Source: CAZYWA01 sp964650975 [NCBI: uncultured bacterium] (lineage in GTDB: Bacteria > JADJOY01). From it: DNA of 18,686 bases. The notes beneath the pieces are model-generated. The model searched no databases and was not told where the DNA came from. It saw nothing but the letters and a program-made list of their open reading frames with translations. Shown piece after piece: positions 7,401 through 16,863 of the stretch. The translations under genes were made by a program, and so were the position numbers. Location: the NCBI GenBank assembly GCA_964650975.1, contig CAZYWA010000102.1, positions 1 to 18,686 on the forward strand. Reading direction: 5' to 3'. How positions within the stretch are numbered: position 1 is the stretch's first letter; each line of letters begins with the position of its first letter.

Positions 7401-7820
7401 ATGAGCGACGTTTCGGAGCTGGTGGTGGCGAGATCGTTCTCGTACCCGTTCGAGGCCGAGCTCGCGCGCGGCGCCCTCGAGGCGGCGGGGATCGATGCAT
7501 CGATCCGGAACGCGAACGTGGTGCGGATCGACTGGTTCCTGTCGAACGCGGTGGGCGGCGTGTGCTTGATGGTGCCCCGTGAGGAGCTGGATCGCGCGCG
7601 CGAGGTGCTCGAGTCGCAGGCCGAGCCCGCCGAGGACCTAGGCGAAGCGGAGGTGATGCGCTGTCCGCGCTGCGGAGGCACCGCCACCGAGATGATTCAC
7701 CCGCCGCTCGGCGCCCGGTGGATGGCGTGGATCTGGGTGGTGCTCTCGGTCGACGCGTGGTTCATGCTGCGCCGCCGCCGCTGCGAAGCGTGCGGCCACA
7801 CCTGGAAGGTGGGCCGCTGA
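7401..7820 (+). CDS. DUF2007 domain fused to a membrane segment inside a split zinc ribbon
   Basis: A 139-residue protein. Residues about 5-75 form a DUF2007 domain (VVARSFSYPFEAELARGALE, GIDASIRNANVV, VPREELDRAREVLE), similar to the separate gene at 2387-2674. The C-terminus holds CPRCGG and then CEACGHTW, the two cysteine knuckles of a zinc ribbon, with a hydrophobic span between them (ARWMAWIWVVLSVDAWFML). The knuckles could pair on one side of a hairpin-like insertion, or the hydrophobic span could be a membrane anchor. Start ATG 7401 is chosen because homology begins at once after it. The frame stays open far upstream, but that part is antisense to the hydrolase gene. The ribosome binding site is weak. 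Function unknown; membrane-associated signalling or metal sensing is conjecture. Confidence 0.82.
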   Translation: MSDVSELVVARSFSYPFEAELARGALEAAGIDASIRNANVVRIDWFLSNAVGGVCLMVPREELDRAREVLESQAEPAEDLGEAEVMRCPRCGGTATEMIHPPLGARWMAWIWVVLSVDAWFMLRRRRCEACGHTWKVGR

Positions 7821-7824
7821 GCGA

Positions 7825-8088
7825 TCACTCGTAGTGAGTCCACATCCGGATCACCTTCACGATCCGCTCGCGCGCCAGCACCTGGTACACGAGCCGGTGC
7901 TGGATGTTGATCCTGCGCGAGAAGGCACCGGCGAGGTCGCCCATCAGCTTCTCGAAGGGTGGTGGCTGCTCGAACGGATCGCGCGCCAAGAGGCTGAGCA
8001 ACGCTTCCGCCTTGGGCTTGAGACCCGATCGAGCGAGCTTCTTGGCGTCCTTCTGGGCTTGGCGTGTATAGACGAGGGTCCAGGTCAC
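7825..8088 (-). CDS. yoeB: YoeB-family mRNA interferase toxin
   Basis: An 87-residue toxin of the RelE superfamily (Txe/YoeB) that cleaves mRNA at the ribosomal A site when freed from its antitoxin. Conserved blocks are LVYTRQAQKDAKKLARSGLK, PPPFEKLMGDLAGAFSRRIN, QHRLVYQV and the C-terminal MWTHYE. Expected catalytic residues are present at Glu46, Arg65, His85 and Tyr86, the first two at the same numbers as in the E. coli protein (Glu46, Arg65, His83, Tyr84), so it looks active. The start is set at GTG 8088, which overlaps the antitoxin stop as GTGA (4-bp overlap), the usual translational coupling in this family. A longer start at 8109 would add seven residues without family support. The stop is 4 bp from the end of the convergent DUF2007/zinc-ribbon gene. 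Confidence 0.94.
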   Translation of the reverse strand: MTWTLVYTRQAQKDAKKLARSGLKPKAEALLSLLARDPFEQPPPFEKLMGDLAGAFSRRINIQHRLVYQVLARERIVKVIRMWTHYE

Positions 8089-8327
8089 CAATCCAGCTCG
8101 CGCGCGCACTTGGCCACCGGCGTCACCAGCCCTTTCCGGATCGACGCTTTCATTCCCCGGATGGACGAGAGATAGAGCGTCTCCTGGATCGCCCGCCAGT
8201 CTTCTTCGGCGATCAGCACGCCATTGCTGCGCTTACCGGTGATGTGAACCGGTTCGTGCGATTCGGCCACCTGATCGAGCAACGAGTAGAGCGTCGACCG
8301 CGCCCTGGTCGCGGAGATGGAGCTCAT
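8085..8327 (-). CDS. yefM: YefM/Phd-family antitoxin
   Basis: An 80-residue antitoxin. The N-terminal half is the Phd/YefM DNA-binding fold (MSSISATRARSTLYSLLDQV, HEPVHITGKRSNGVLIAEEDW). The C-terminal half (QETLYLSSIRGMKASIRKGL, ending CARELDW) is the disordered segment that wraps around and blocks YoeB. Start ATG 8327 has a very strong Shine-Dalgarno sequence AGGGAGG (8332-8338) at 4 nt, fitting the excess of antitoxin over toxin these systems need. Immediately upstream are a palindromic operator and a sigma70-like promoter, so autorepression by YefM and by the YefM-YoeB complex is likely. The module is compact and self-contained and sits at the 3' end of an unrelated secreted-protein gene. 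Confidence 0.94.
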   Translation of the reverse strand: MSSISATRARSTLYSLLDQVAESHEPVHITGKRSNGVLIAEEDWRAIQETLYLSSIRGMKASIRKGLVTPVAKCARELDW

Positions 8328-8336
8328 GCATCCTCC

Positions 8337-9713
8337 CTACGTACGCGATAACGTACGTGAGGAATCCGACCGGGTCAATCGCACGCGGGTGCGACCTCGG
8401 CGCCTGAGCCCCTGCACCACGAGCAGCGACGGCACGAGGTAGATCCCCAGATCGATCGACCGAGGTGCGGGCGCTCCGCCTCGGTCCCACTCGACCGCCT
8501 CGACGCGCGGCGTGCCGCAGCCGGGCGTCGCGGAGTTGCAGTCGTCGTCCTTGCCGTTGCCAGGGATCTCGGGCTGGCCCGGATTCACCGTGGCGTCGTT
8601 GTCGTTGCAGTCGGTCTGCGGGTGCGCGCACGTGGCCGAGCCGGGGTTGCCGTAGCCGTCGTGATCGACGTCCTGGCAGGTGTCGCACGCGTCGCCGATG
8701 CCGTCGCCGTCGGCGTCGCTCTGATCGGTGTTCGCCACCGCCGGGCAGTTGTCGCAAACGTCCGGGATGCCGTCGCCGTCGGAGTCCTCGGCGAGCGGGT
8801 CCTCGCTCCACGCCGGATACGCATCGCCGGCCGAATCGAAGGTGATGCGCTGGAGCCCCGTTCCGTCGACGTTCTGGATGTAGATGTTGCCGTTGGGTTC
8901 GTCGCGCGACGACTGGAAGCTCATCTTGGTGCCTTCGTAGTTGAAGTACGGAAGCTGATCCCAGTACGCGTTGTTCGAGATGTTGACCTGATTCGAGCCG
9001 TCGAGGTTCATCAGGTAGATCTGGCCGTGTCCGTCGCGCTCCGAGGTGAACGCGATGTGCTGACCGTCGGGCGTGAAGATCGGATAGAAGTCGCGGCCCG
9101 AGGTGAACGTCAGCCGCGTCTGGTGCTTGCCGTTCGAGTCCATCAGGTAGATCTCTTCGCCGTTGTTGTTGTCGCGGCTCGAGGCGAACACGATCTTGGT
9201 GTCGTCCGGGCTCCAGTTGGGATTGTAAGCGCCCACCGGATCGGTGGTGATCGGCGCGGCGTTGGTGCCGTCGATGTTGGCGACGAAGATCTGGCTGGCG
9301 CCCGGCCCGACCGCCGCGACCCAGGCGAACTTGTCGCCCGCCTCGCTGGGCGCGGGGTCGTAGTCGTAGGACCCGTTGTTGGTGATGTTCGTGAGACCGG
9401 AGCCGTCGATCTTCATCTTGTAGATCTCGAGATTGCCGTCGCGCGCCGACGCGAAGGTCACCACCGAGCCTTCGCGGTTCACCATCGGAATGCCGTCCGC
9501 CGCCGGGTTGTTGGTGAGGTTTTTGAGATGCGAGCCGTCCGGCCACATCGAGTAGACCTCGGGATTCCCGTCGCGCGCAGTGTTGAAGATCAGGATGCCC
9601 TCGGCGGAGATCTCGGGGCACGACGCGGGGAGCGCGGGCGCAGCGGAAGCCGCCACGGCCGAGAGGCCACTGGCGAGCCACGCAATCAGGGCGACCTTCG
9701 ACTTCGCATTCAT
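8337..9713 (-). CDS. Secreted PD40/TolB-like beta-propeller with TSP3 and MopE-like repeats
   Basis: A 458-residue exported protein. The signal peptide is residues 1-24 (cleavage after AASA). Residues about 38-305 hold six WD40-like (PD40) blades with repeated units such as ASARDGNLEIYKMKIDGSGL, FASSRDNNNGEEIYLMD and FTSERDGHGQIYLMNLDGSN. Then come TSP3 calcium repeats (DSDGDGIPDVCDNCP, DADGDGIGDACDTC, 310-346) and a MopE-like metal-binding segment (DCNDNDATVNPGQPEIPGNG, then DDDCN, 368-392). The end has a Cys399, a hydrophobic helix (IDLGIYLVPSLLVVQGL, 420-436) and an Arg-rich tail (RRRGR), another tripartite sorting-type signal. It probably binds calcium at the cell surface; the partner is unknown. 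Start ATG 9713 has AGGAGA 5 nt upstream. The last ten or so codons overlap the toxin-antitoxin promoter and operator, so the final SDSSRTLSRT may be a replaced or extended end. Confidence 0.85.
   Translation of the reverse strand: MNAKSKVALIAWLASGLSAVAASAAPALPASCPEISAEGILIFNTARDGNPEVYSMWPDGSHLKNLTNNPAADGIPMVNREGSVVTFASARDGNLEIYKMKIDGSGLTNITNNGSYDYDPAPSEAGDKFAWVAAVGPGASQIFVANIDGTNAAPITTDPVGAYNPNWSPDDTKIVFASSRDNNNGEEIYLMDSNGKHQTRLTFTSGRDFYPIFTPDGQHIAFTSERDGHGQIYLMNLDGSNQVNISNNAYWDQLPYFNYEGTKMSFQSSRDEPNGNIYIQNVDGTGLQRITFDSAGDAYPAWSEDPLAEDSDGDGIPDVCDNCPAVANTDQSDADGDGIGDACDTCQDVDHDGYGNPGSATCAHPQTDCNDNDATVNPGQPEIPGNGKDDDCNSATPGCGTPRVEAVEWDRGGAPAPRSIDLGIYLVPSLLVVQGLRRRGRTRVRLTRSDSSRTLSRT
8339..8358. 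promoter_or_regulatory. Palindromic operator of the yefM-yoeB operon
   Basis: Inverted repeat ACGTACG - 6 nt - CGTACGT, directly against the antitoxin Shine-Dalgarno sequence and covering the -10 region. The GTAC core in each arm recalls the TGTACA-centred palindromes bound by E. coli YefM. It lies within the last codons (RTLSRT) of the upstream gene. Binding is inferred from position and symmetry. Confidence 0.75.
8350..8378 (-). promoter_or_regulatory. Sigma70-like promoter for yefM-yoeB
   Basis: On the minus strand TTGACC (8378-8373) and TACGTT (8355-8350) are separated by exactly 17 nt, giving a predicted transcription start near 8343 and a leader of under 20 nt. The -35 box is 5/6 to consensus; the -10 is weaker. 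The -10 falls inside the palindrome, so repressor binding would block RNA polymerase. Confidence 0.6.
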
Positions 9714-9887
9714 GGCTTTCTCCTGAGACAGCGCTCACGACGGGGAGTTCCACGATCTCAGTACCGAGGAGGAAGCGCAACCTTCCTTCAAGGAAAGAGG
9801 CCCGCGCCGAAGGCGCGCACGGGCTGCGCCCTGAGCGAAGCGAGCCGACTCGGGGGTGGGGCCCCGAAAAAATCGCGCCCGTTGGGG

Positions 9888-9912
9888 TGCGGGGTCTTCG
9901 TAAGACCCCGCA
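9888..9912. terminator. Perfect 11-bp hairpin, probable terminator of the speD-like gene
   Basis: TGCGGGGTCTT and AAGACCCCGCA pair perfectly around a CGT loop. It lies 53 bp past the stop of the minus-strand speD-like gene. The only U-run on that strand (9872-9867) is about 15 nt further on, so the element is not a textbook intrinsic terminator, though GC-rich genomes often lack tight U-tracts. Confidence 0.5.
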
Positions 9913-9926
9913 GATACGTTCGGGGC

Positions 9927-9945
9927 GGGGGCTTGAAAAGCCCCC
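9927..9945. terminator. 8-bp GC-rich hairpin adjacent to the previous one
   Basis: GGGGGCTT (9927-9934) pairs with AAGCCCCC (9938-9945) around GAA. It is 20 bp past the speD-like stop and is followed on the minus strand by the 11-bp hairpin, giving two strong stems in tandem. Confidence 0.5.
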
Positions 9946-9964
9946 CGCGGCAACATCGTCGCGC

Positions 9965-10765
9965 TCAAGCCAGCGCGCGCAGCCACACCTTGGAGCGCTG
10001 TTGCTCTTCCTCGCGGCCGCGGCGCAGCTGCTTGTACTCCTTGCCTCGCGCCGTCAGCACCTCGTGCACGACGGTCCCCGGCAAGTCACCGCGAATCGTG
10101 CGCATGACCGGCTCGTAGTCGAAGAAGCTGCACGAGAAGATGTCGAAGAAGGCGCGGTTCTCGGCCTCGAGCACGTGCAGGCTCACGTGGCTCTCGGCGA
10201 TCATGGTCATGGCGCTCACCACCGGGCCGCGCGCGGGTGTGGTCTCGCGCACCACGTAGGGGCGCATGATCGGCGTCATGCCGATCCGCCGCGGCAGCGA
10301 ATCCATGAGCTCGAACATGGTGTCCATGGTGCGCGCGCCGCGATAGTCGGCGATCTCCATGAGGATGTGCGGGCCGAAGTCGTTCTCCGGGTCGGTGCGC
10401 ACCTCGCCGAACGCGCGATCCTTGCGCTCCGCGTTCCGCACCGTGAGGTTCTCGCACGGCAGCGCCGATTGCAGCAGCATCTCGAGCTTCCGGCCCTCGA
10501 ACGGAGTCACGCTGAAGAGATCCGCGAAGTAGCACTCGCGAAACGAGAACGTGTGGATCGTCATGTGTCCGCCCTTCAGGAACACGAAGGCGCTGACACC
10601 GCAGTCCTCGGGCACGACGCCGTTGTAGTAGGGCAGCAGGAAGCCCGGCATCACGGGCTGCAGCCCGAGCTGCGCGGGGAACTCCTCCAGCACTTCCTGC
10701 ACCAGCTTGATGTCGTCGAACCGCGAGCGAAAGCCGCGAAACCCGTCGATCATGAAGTGCTGCAT
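9965..10765 (-). CDS. Tandem-duplicated SpeD-family (S-adenosylmethionine decarboxylase-like) protein
   Basis: 266 residues made of two SpeD-like halves. The C-terminal half (about 145-225) has everything expected of a pyruvoyl-dependent class 1B AdoMet decarboxylase: LMDSLPRRIGMTPIMRPYV, then ESHVSLH with the self-processing Ser192, His197, and DIFSCSFF with Cys212. The spacing Ser+5 His, Ser+20 Cys matches Ser63/His68/Cys83 of the Thermotoga enzyme. The N-terminal half (1-90) follows the same plan but reads GGHMTIH where ESHxSxH is expected (Gly66 for the cleaved Ser, Val86 for the Cys), so it should not process. AdoMet decarboxylase makes the aminopropyl donor for spermidine; some SpeD homologues are known to have become arginine or ornithine decarboxylases. 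No speE is nearby, so the substrate is open. GGAGG sits 6 nt before the ATG at 10765. Confidence 0.85.
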   Translation of the reverse strand: MQHFMIDGFRGFRSRFDDIKLVQEVLEEFPAQLGLQPVMPGFLLPYYNGVVPEDCGVSAFVFLKGGHMTIHTFSFRECYFADLFSVTPFEGRKLEMLLQSALPCENLTVRNAERKDRAFGEVRTDPENDFGPHILMEIADYRGARTMDTMFELMDSLPRRIGMTPIMRPYVVRETTPARGPVVSAMTMIAESHVSLHVLEAENRAFFDIFSCSFFDYEPVMRTIRGDLPGTVVHEVLTARGKEYKQLRRGREEEQQRSKVWLRALA

Positions 10766-10865
10766 GGATCGCCTCCGAGCACGCGCGGCGCCAGCACCAC
10801 GCGAAAGCGGGCCAATCTAACGTGGATCACCCGGCTTGCGGGCCGGCGACGGAAGCTCGGCGAGG

Positions 10866-11729
10866 TCAGGCCACCCCGCCGGAGAGCGACGCGCGCTCGT
10901 CGGCAGTGTGGAACCGGCCACGGGCGTCACGCGCGATGCGCCCCACCGCCACCTCGGGATCGTGGGTGAAGAAGAGACGGCCGCCGCGGTGCTCGAGATC
11001 GTCGAAGAGTGCTTGCTTCTCGTCGACCAGCAGCTCGGGATTCCGGTCGTATGCCATCGTGATCGGGGTGTGCACCCACGAGCGCCCGGGTGCGAGATCG
11101 GCCACGAAGACCAGCGGCCCTTCGGAGCTGGCGATCTCGGTGAGCATGAGGCCGGGCGTGTGCCCTTCGGAGAAATGGAAGCGGTACTCGGGTCCGAGCG
11201 TCGTCGAGCGGGCGTCGCTCACGATCTCGAGCCGACCGCTCGACGCGAGCAACGGTTGCAACTCGGGCACGAACGACGCGTGATCGCGCGGGTGCGGATC
11301 GCACGCGCGCCGCCACGCCGCGTCGCTCACCACGTAACGAGCCTTCGGAAACACCAGGCGCGGAGGGAGGTCGGGCTCCCACGAAGCGAGCACGCCGCCC
11401 GCGTGGTCGAAGTGGAGGTGCGAGAGCACCACCACCTCCACGTCGTCGGGAGCGAGCCCGGTGCGCGCCAGCTCCTCGAGCAGCACGTGCGTCGGCTGGT
11501 CGACGCCGAAGCGTTCCTTGAGCGCGGGCGGAAAGAAGGCGCCGATCCCCGCTTCGAGGAGGATCGTGCGCTGCTCCTCGACCACCAGCAGCGTGCGGCA
11601 CGCGAGCTCCACCCGATTGCGCTCGTCGGGCGTGAGCCACGTGCTCCACAGCGCGCGCGGCGCGTTGCCGAACATCGCACCGCCGTCGAGCCGCTGGCGA
11701 TTGCCTTCGATCGAGTAAAATCGCCGCAT
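10866..11729 (-). CDS. MBL-fold metallo-hydrolase (AHL-lactonase-like)
   Basis: A 287-residue cytoplasmic metallo-beta-lactamase-fold hydrolase with a full set of metal ligands: [10 protein letters not shown] (His104, His106, Asp108, His109), EGHTPG (His190), VADLAP (Asp211) and FTHDPE (His256). This binuclear zinc arrangement is found in glyoxalase II, N-acyl homoserine lactonases and many uncharacterised hydrolases. The long insert between the first motif and His190 and the overall length are lactonase-like, but the substrate cannot be read from sequence. Start ATG 11729 ([10 protein letters not shown]) is used because the region upstream is non-coding repeat. The frame itself stays open far upstream, antisense to the lipoprotein gene, and that extension is not real. 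AGGG lies 8 nt upstream of the start. The speD-like gene follows 100 bp downstream on the same strand; co-transcription is possible but not shown. It is divergent from the lipoprotein gene, with only 54 bp between starts. Confidence 0.88.
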   Translation of the reverse strand: MRRFYSIEGNRQRLDGGAMFGNAPRALWSTWLTPDERNRVELACRTLLVVEEQRTILLEAGIGAFFPPALKERFGVDQPTHVLLEELARTGLAPDDVEVVVLSHLHFDHAGGVLASWEPDLPPRLVFPKARYVVSDAAWRRACDPHPRDHASFVPELQPLLASSGRLEIVSDARSTTLGPEYRFHFSEGHTPGLMLTEIASSEGPLVFVADLAPGRSWVHTPITMAYDRNPELLVDEKQALFDDLEHRGGRLFFTHDPEVAVGRIARDARGRFHTADERASLSGGVA

Positions 11730-11741
11730 CTCGACGTCCCT

Positions 11742-11777
11742 CTTCCGAGCCTTCCGATCCTTCCGATCCTTCCCTTC
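11742..11777. repeat. 9-bp tandem repeat (CTTCCGATC-type, four units)
   Basis: Units CTTCCGAGC, CTTCCGATC, CTTCCGATC and CTTCCCTTC run head to tail with a period of 9. They fill most of the 54 bp between the divergent starts of the MBL hydrolase and the lipoprotein, where the promoters must lie. Repeat-number changes here would alter promoter spacing. It may equally be neutral low-complexity sequence. Confidence 0.7.
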
Positions 11778-11783
11778 ATCCCA

Positions 11784-14186
11784 GTGTGGCACCACGGACT
11801 CGCATTGCGCCGACGCACTCTTCTCGGGAACGCGATCGCGGCGGTTGCAGTTTGCGTGGGCTGCGGCTCCGGCCAGGGACCGAGCGAGCCCGGCCTGGCC
11901 GGCGCCAGGCCGTTCGAGCCGGCGCCGCTCGCGCAGCCCTATGTCGATACGGCCTTTCGCCAGGAGCAAAACCACACCACCAACGAGGTCGACGCGAATC
12001 TCCCACCACCGGTCTCCGTGGTGCTGCCGCCCGCCGGCGTCGAGGGCTATCTGGCGCCGATTCAGATCGACGCCCACGGCGCGACGCTCACGACCTCGAG
12101 CGGGATCCAAACCCGGATCGACTTCGGGGGCACGTTCGGCGAGATCGAGGCCGCGACGACCGTCCCTAACGCGCTGCTCTTCCTGGCGTCCGGCGTCGTG
12201 GTGCGCGCCACGCTCGTCGGCGACGGCGGAGACGGGACCGACGTCTTTTCCCCGCCCGACGGCGTTTCGGTGCGCGGCATCGCGAGCGTCGGCTCGAGCG
12301 CGCTCTTGCTCACCTCGGCTGGGGTCGGCAGCATCGGCCTCGGCGATCCGGTGTGGCCGGCGCCTGGCGGTCCGATCGCCACGGCGGCGGCCGCGCGCGG
12401 CAACGAGGCCGTGATCGCCGGTGACGGCTTCGTGGCCGGCTACCCGCTCGACGCCGCGATTGCCGGCGCTCTCGCTTCGACCGCGCCGCGCTGGCGCATC
12501 GACGCGGCGCACGGGCTCACCGTCGGTGCCGTGCGCGCGATCGTGACCGACGTGAAGCTGCCGCGAGCGCTCGACGTGGTCGTGATCGGCGACGCGGGGC
12601 TCCAGGCGGTTGCGATCCAGTCCACCAGCGGCTCCACGGTGGCGAAGCTCGTCGACGTGCCCGAATTCCATGCCGGCCGCGTACCGCTTGGTGGATCGGG
12701 GGCGACACCGCGCGCGGCCGCGGTCACCGCGGACGGTGGCTTCGTGGTCGCGACGTCGGGCGGTGCCTACCGCGCGATCGATCGCGGCGACGGTTTCGAG
12801 TGGCGAGTCTATCCGGCGGAGCGCTGGCTGCCTTCCGAGGACGTGCGCGCCGTCGCGACCGATCCGAGCGTGCCCGACGGTCCGATCTGGTTCGCGACCG
12901 CGAAGGGATTGGGCACGGCCACGGCATCGAGCATGACGCTCGAGCAGAAGCTCGGTCCGTTCGTCGACCGGATCGTGAAACGCCACGATCGCGACGGCGC
13001 CGTCGCCGACTCGCACTTGCTGGTGCGTGGCGATCTCTCGTCGAACGTGCCGTGGGACTCGGACAACGACGGTGGCTGGACGTCCTACTGGCTGCTCGGC
13101 GAGTGCTACCGCTGGAAGACCACCGGCGCCGACGACGCGAAAGCGAACTTCGATCAGTCGCTGGAAGGCATGCTGCGGCTCACCGAGGAAACGGGCACCG
13201 ACTACTTCCTGGCGCGCAGCGTGATCCGCAAGGCCGGCTGCAACCTCGACGACTGCGACAACCCTGACGACGGCCACTGGTACACGTCGCCCGACGGCGA
13301 GTGGTGGGTGAAGCGCGACACCTCGAACGACGAGGTGATCTCGCACGACTTCATGATGGGACCGGCCTACGACCTGTGCGCCGACCCGAGCCAGCGCGCG
13401 CGCATCCGCACCCACATCGCCAACGTGATCGGCGGGATCATGGATCACGGCTGGCAGCTCATCGACCCGATCACCAACCAGGTCACCACCTACGGTCAGT
13501 TCGACCCCGGCTACGTCGACTCGCCGGTGGGCGGCCGATTCGCCGACGGCGGCCAGCGCGCCCTCGCGATCCTCGCGGGCCTCACCGAGGCCTACTACAT
13601 GACCGGCGACCCCCGCTTCCTCGACGGCAAGAGCGACCTGATCGCGAACCACGGCTACGCCGACGACGCCGAGCGCGAAGCCGACTACCCGCTGCGCAGC
13701 GGCACCTACAGCGGCGACGGCGACGAGCTCTCGGCGCAAGGCTGGTTCGCGCTGTTGCGCTACGAGCAGGATCCCGCGCTCCGCGCCCGCTGGCTCGACG
13801 GCTGGAACCGTCACTACGCGCACACCAAGCTCCAGCAAGGGGCACTCTGGGACACGGTCAACGGAGTGGTGGGCGGCGACGTCGCACCCGGCTTCGCCAA
13901 CGCGGCGCGCTGGCTGCGCACCGCACCCGTCGACATGATCCGCTGGAACATCCACAACTGGCAGCGGCTGGATCTCGCTCCACCGCCGCACTTCTACGCG
14001 GGCATCGGCCGCCAGCGCAGCGACGGCAAGATCCTTCCCTACGACGAGCGCGCCTGCGAGCGCTGGAATACCAGCCAGTACCGCATGGACGGCGGTCTCG
14101 ACGCGATGATCGAGATGGACGGCGCCGACGTGCTCGCGCCCTACTGGATGGCCCGCTACTACGGCTACATCGCGCCCGCACCCTGA
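11784..14186 (+). CDS. Large lipoprotein: propeller-like N-half and probable alpha/alpha-toroid C-half
   Basis: About 800 residues, exported. The start is GTG 11784 or TTG 11805; neither has a clear ribosome binding site. The signal sequence ([20 protein letters not shown], Cys27 from GTG) has a twin-arginine-like RRRTLL and an atypical lipobox CVGC. Residues about 75-370 are rich in Val/Gly/Ala strands and include [15 protein letters not shown] followed by [14 protein letters not shown], like a two-component-regulator propeller blade. From about 380 the protein becomes helical and aromatic-rich ([44 protein letters not shown] at about 507-523, [19 protein letters not shown]). The Asp-Ser-Asp-Glu-His cluster and repeated helical pairs recall (alpha/alpha)6-toroid sugar hydrolases and lyases. 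I do not recognise a named family, so enzymatic activity is only suspected. It converges on the histidine kinase gene, with 8 bp between stops. Confidence 0.75.
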   Translation: MWHHGLALRRRTLLGNAIAAVAVCVGCGSGQGPSEPGLAGARPFEPAPLAQPYVDTAFRQEQNHTTNEVDANLPPPVSVVLPPAGVEGYLAPIQIDAHGATLTTSSGIQTRIDFGGTFGEIEAATTVPNALLFLASGVVVRATLVGDGGDGTDVFSPPDGVSVRGIASVGSSALLLTSAGVGSIGLGDPVWPAPGGPIATAAAARGNEAVIAGDGFVAGYPLDAAIAGALASTAPRWRIDAAHGLTVGAVRAIVTDVKLPRALDVVVIGDAGLQAVAIQSTSGSTVAKLVDVPEFHAGRVPLGGSGATPRAAAVTADGGFVVATSGGAYRAIDRGDGFEWRVYPAERWLPSEDVRAVATDPSVPDGPIWFATAKGLGTATASSMTLEQKLGPFVDRIVKRHDRDGAVADSHLLVRGDLSSNVPWDSDNDGGWTSYWLLGECYRWKTTGADDAKANFDQSLEGMLRLTEETGTDYFLARSVIRKAGCNLDDCDNPDDGHWYTSPDGEWWVKRDTSNDEVISHDFMMGPAYDLCADPSQRARIRTHIANVIGGIMDHGWQLIDPITNQVTTYGQFDPGYVDSPVGGRFADGGQRALAILAGLTEAYYMTGDPRFLDGKSDLIANHGYADDAEREADYPLRSGTYSGDGDELSAQGWFALLRYEQDPALRARWLDGWNRHYAHTKLQQGALWDTVNGVVGGDVAPGFANAARWLRTAPVDMIRWNIHNWQRLDLAPPPHFYAGIGRQRSDGKILPYDERACERWNTSQYRMDGGLDAMIEMDGADVLAPYWMARYYGYIAPAP

Positions 14187-14194
14187 ACCGCGAT

Positions 14195-14199
<5 letters not shown>
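14182..14199. terminator. Small dyad spanning two convergent stop codons
   Basis: CCTGAA (14182-14187) and TTCAGG (14194-14199) pair around CCGCGA. The stop of the lipoprotein gene (14184-14186) lies in the left arm and that of the kinase gene (14195-14197) in the right arm. The stem is too short to be a strong terminator; no better signal is seen between the two genes. Confidence 0.35.
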
Positions 14200-16585
<2,386 letters not shown>

Positions 16586-16708
16586 TGCGACGGTCGAGCG
16601 GGTTGCCCCGGGCCGCGCACCCGAGGTGCGCCCCCTCCCCAGCTTCGGCAATCCGCCCCAAAGACTTGAGCCAGCACCGCGAGGAGCTTTCCCGAGTGGA
16701 GCTTTTGC

Positions 16709-16759
16709 GATCGCTCCGGCGGCCTCCCGCATCAGCACGATCGCCTCGCCGGAGCGATC
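16709..16759. repeat. Perfect 13-bp inverted repeat in the divergent promoter region
   Basis: GATCGCTCCGGCG (16709-16721) and CGCCGGAGCGATC (16747-16759) are exact reverse complements, 25 nt apart. The 9-mer CCGGCGGCC also recurs in direct orientation at 16716 and 16759. The repeat lies in the 278 bp between the divergent kinase and arylsulfotransferase genes, a place for an operator that could serve both. The remainder of this interval shows nothing else I can name. Confidence 0.65.
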
Positions 16760-16863
16760 CGGCGGCCATTCCAATCGGGCGGCGCTGATCTACACTGGGC
16801 CGCTCGCGTGGTCCTCTCGCTTCGTCCGCCACCCGCGATCGCCGCGCCGCGCCTAGAGCTCCC

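Larger units (their letters stand above)
9714..9964. other. 251-bp hairpin-rich intergenic region
   Basis: No gene is visible. Besides the two hairpins listed separately, it holds a CGCC-GAA-GGCG dyad around 9807, a GGGGCCCC palindrome at about 9858-9865, an A6 run (9867-9872; U6 on the minus strand) and the string GAGCGAAGCGAGC at about 9834. It lies downstream of the speD-like gene and upstream of the propeller gene, both on the minus strand, so it must contain the first gene's terminator and the second gene's promoter. I could not pick the promoter with confidence. Confidence 0.5.

Noticed and set aside
16586-16774. N-terminal extension of the histidine kinase
   Set aside because: The extra 63 residues look non-coding and cover a perfect 13-bp inverted repeat; membrane segments and homology begin after 16585.
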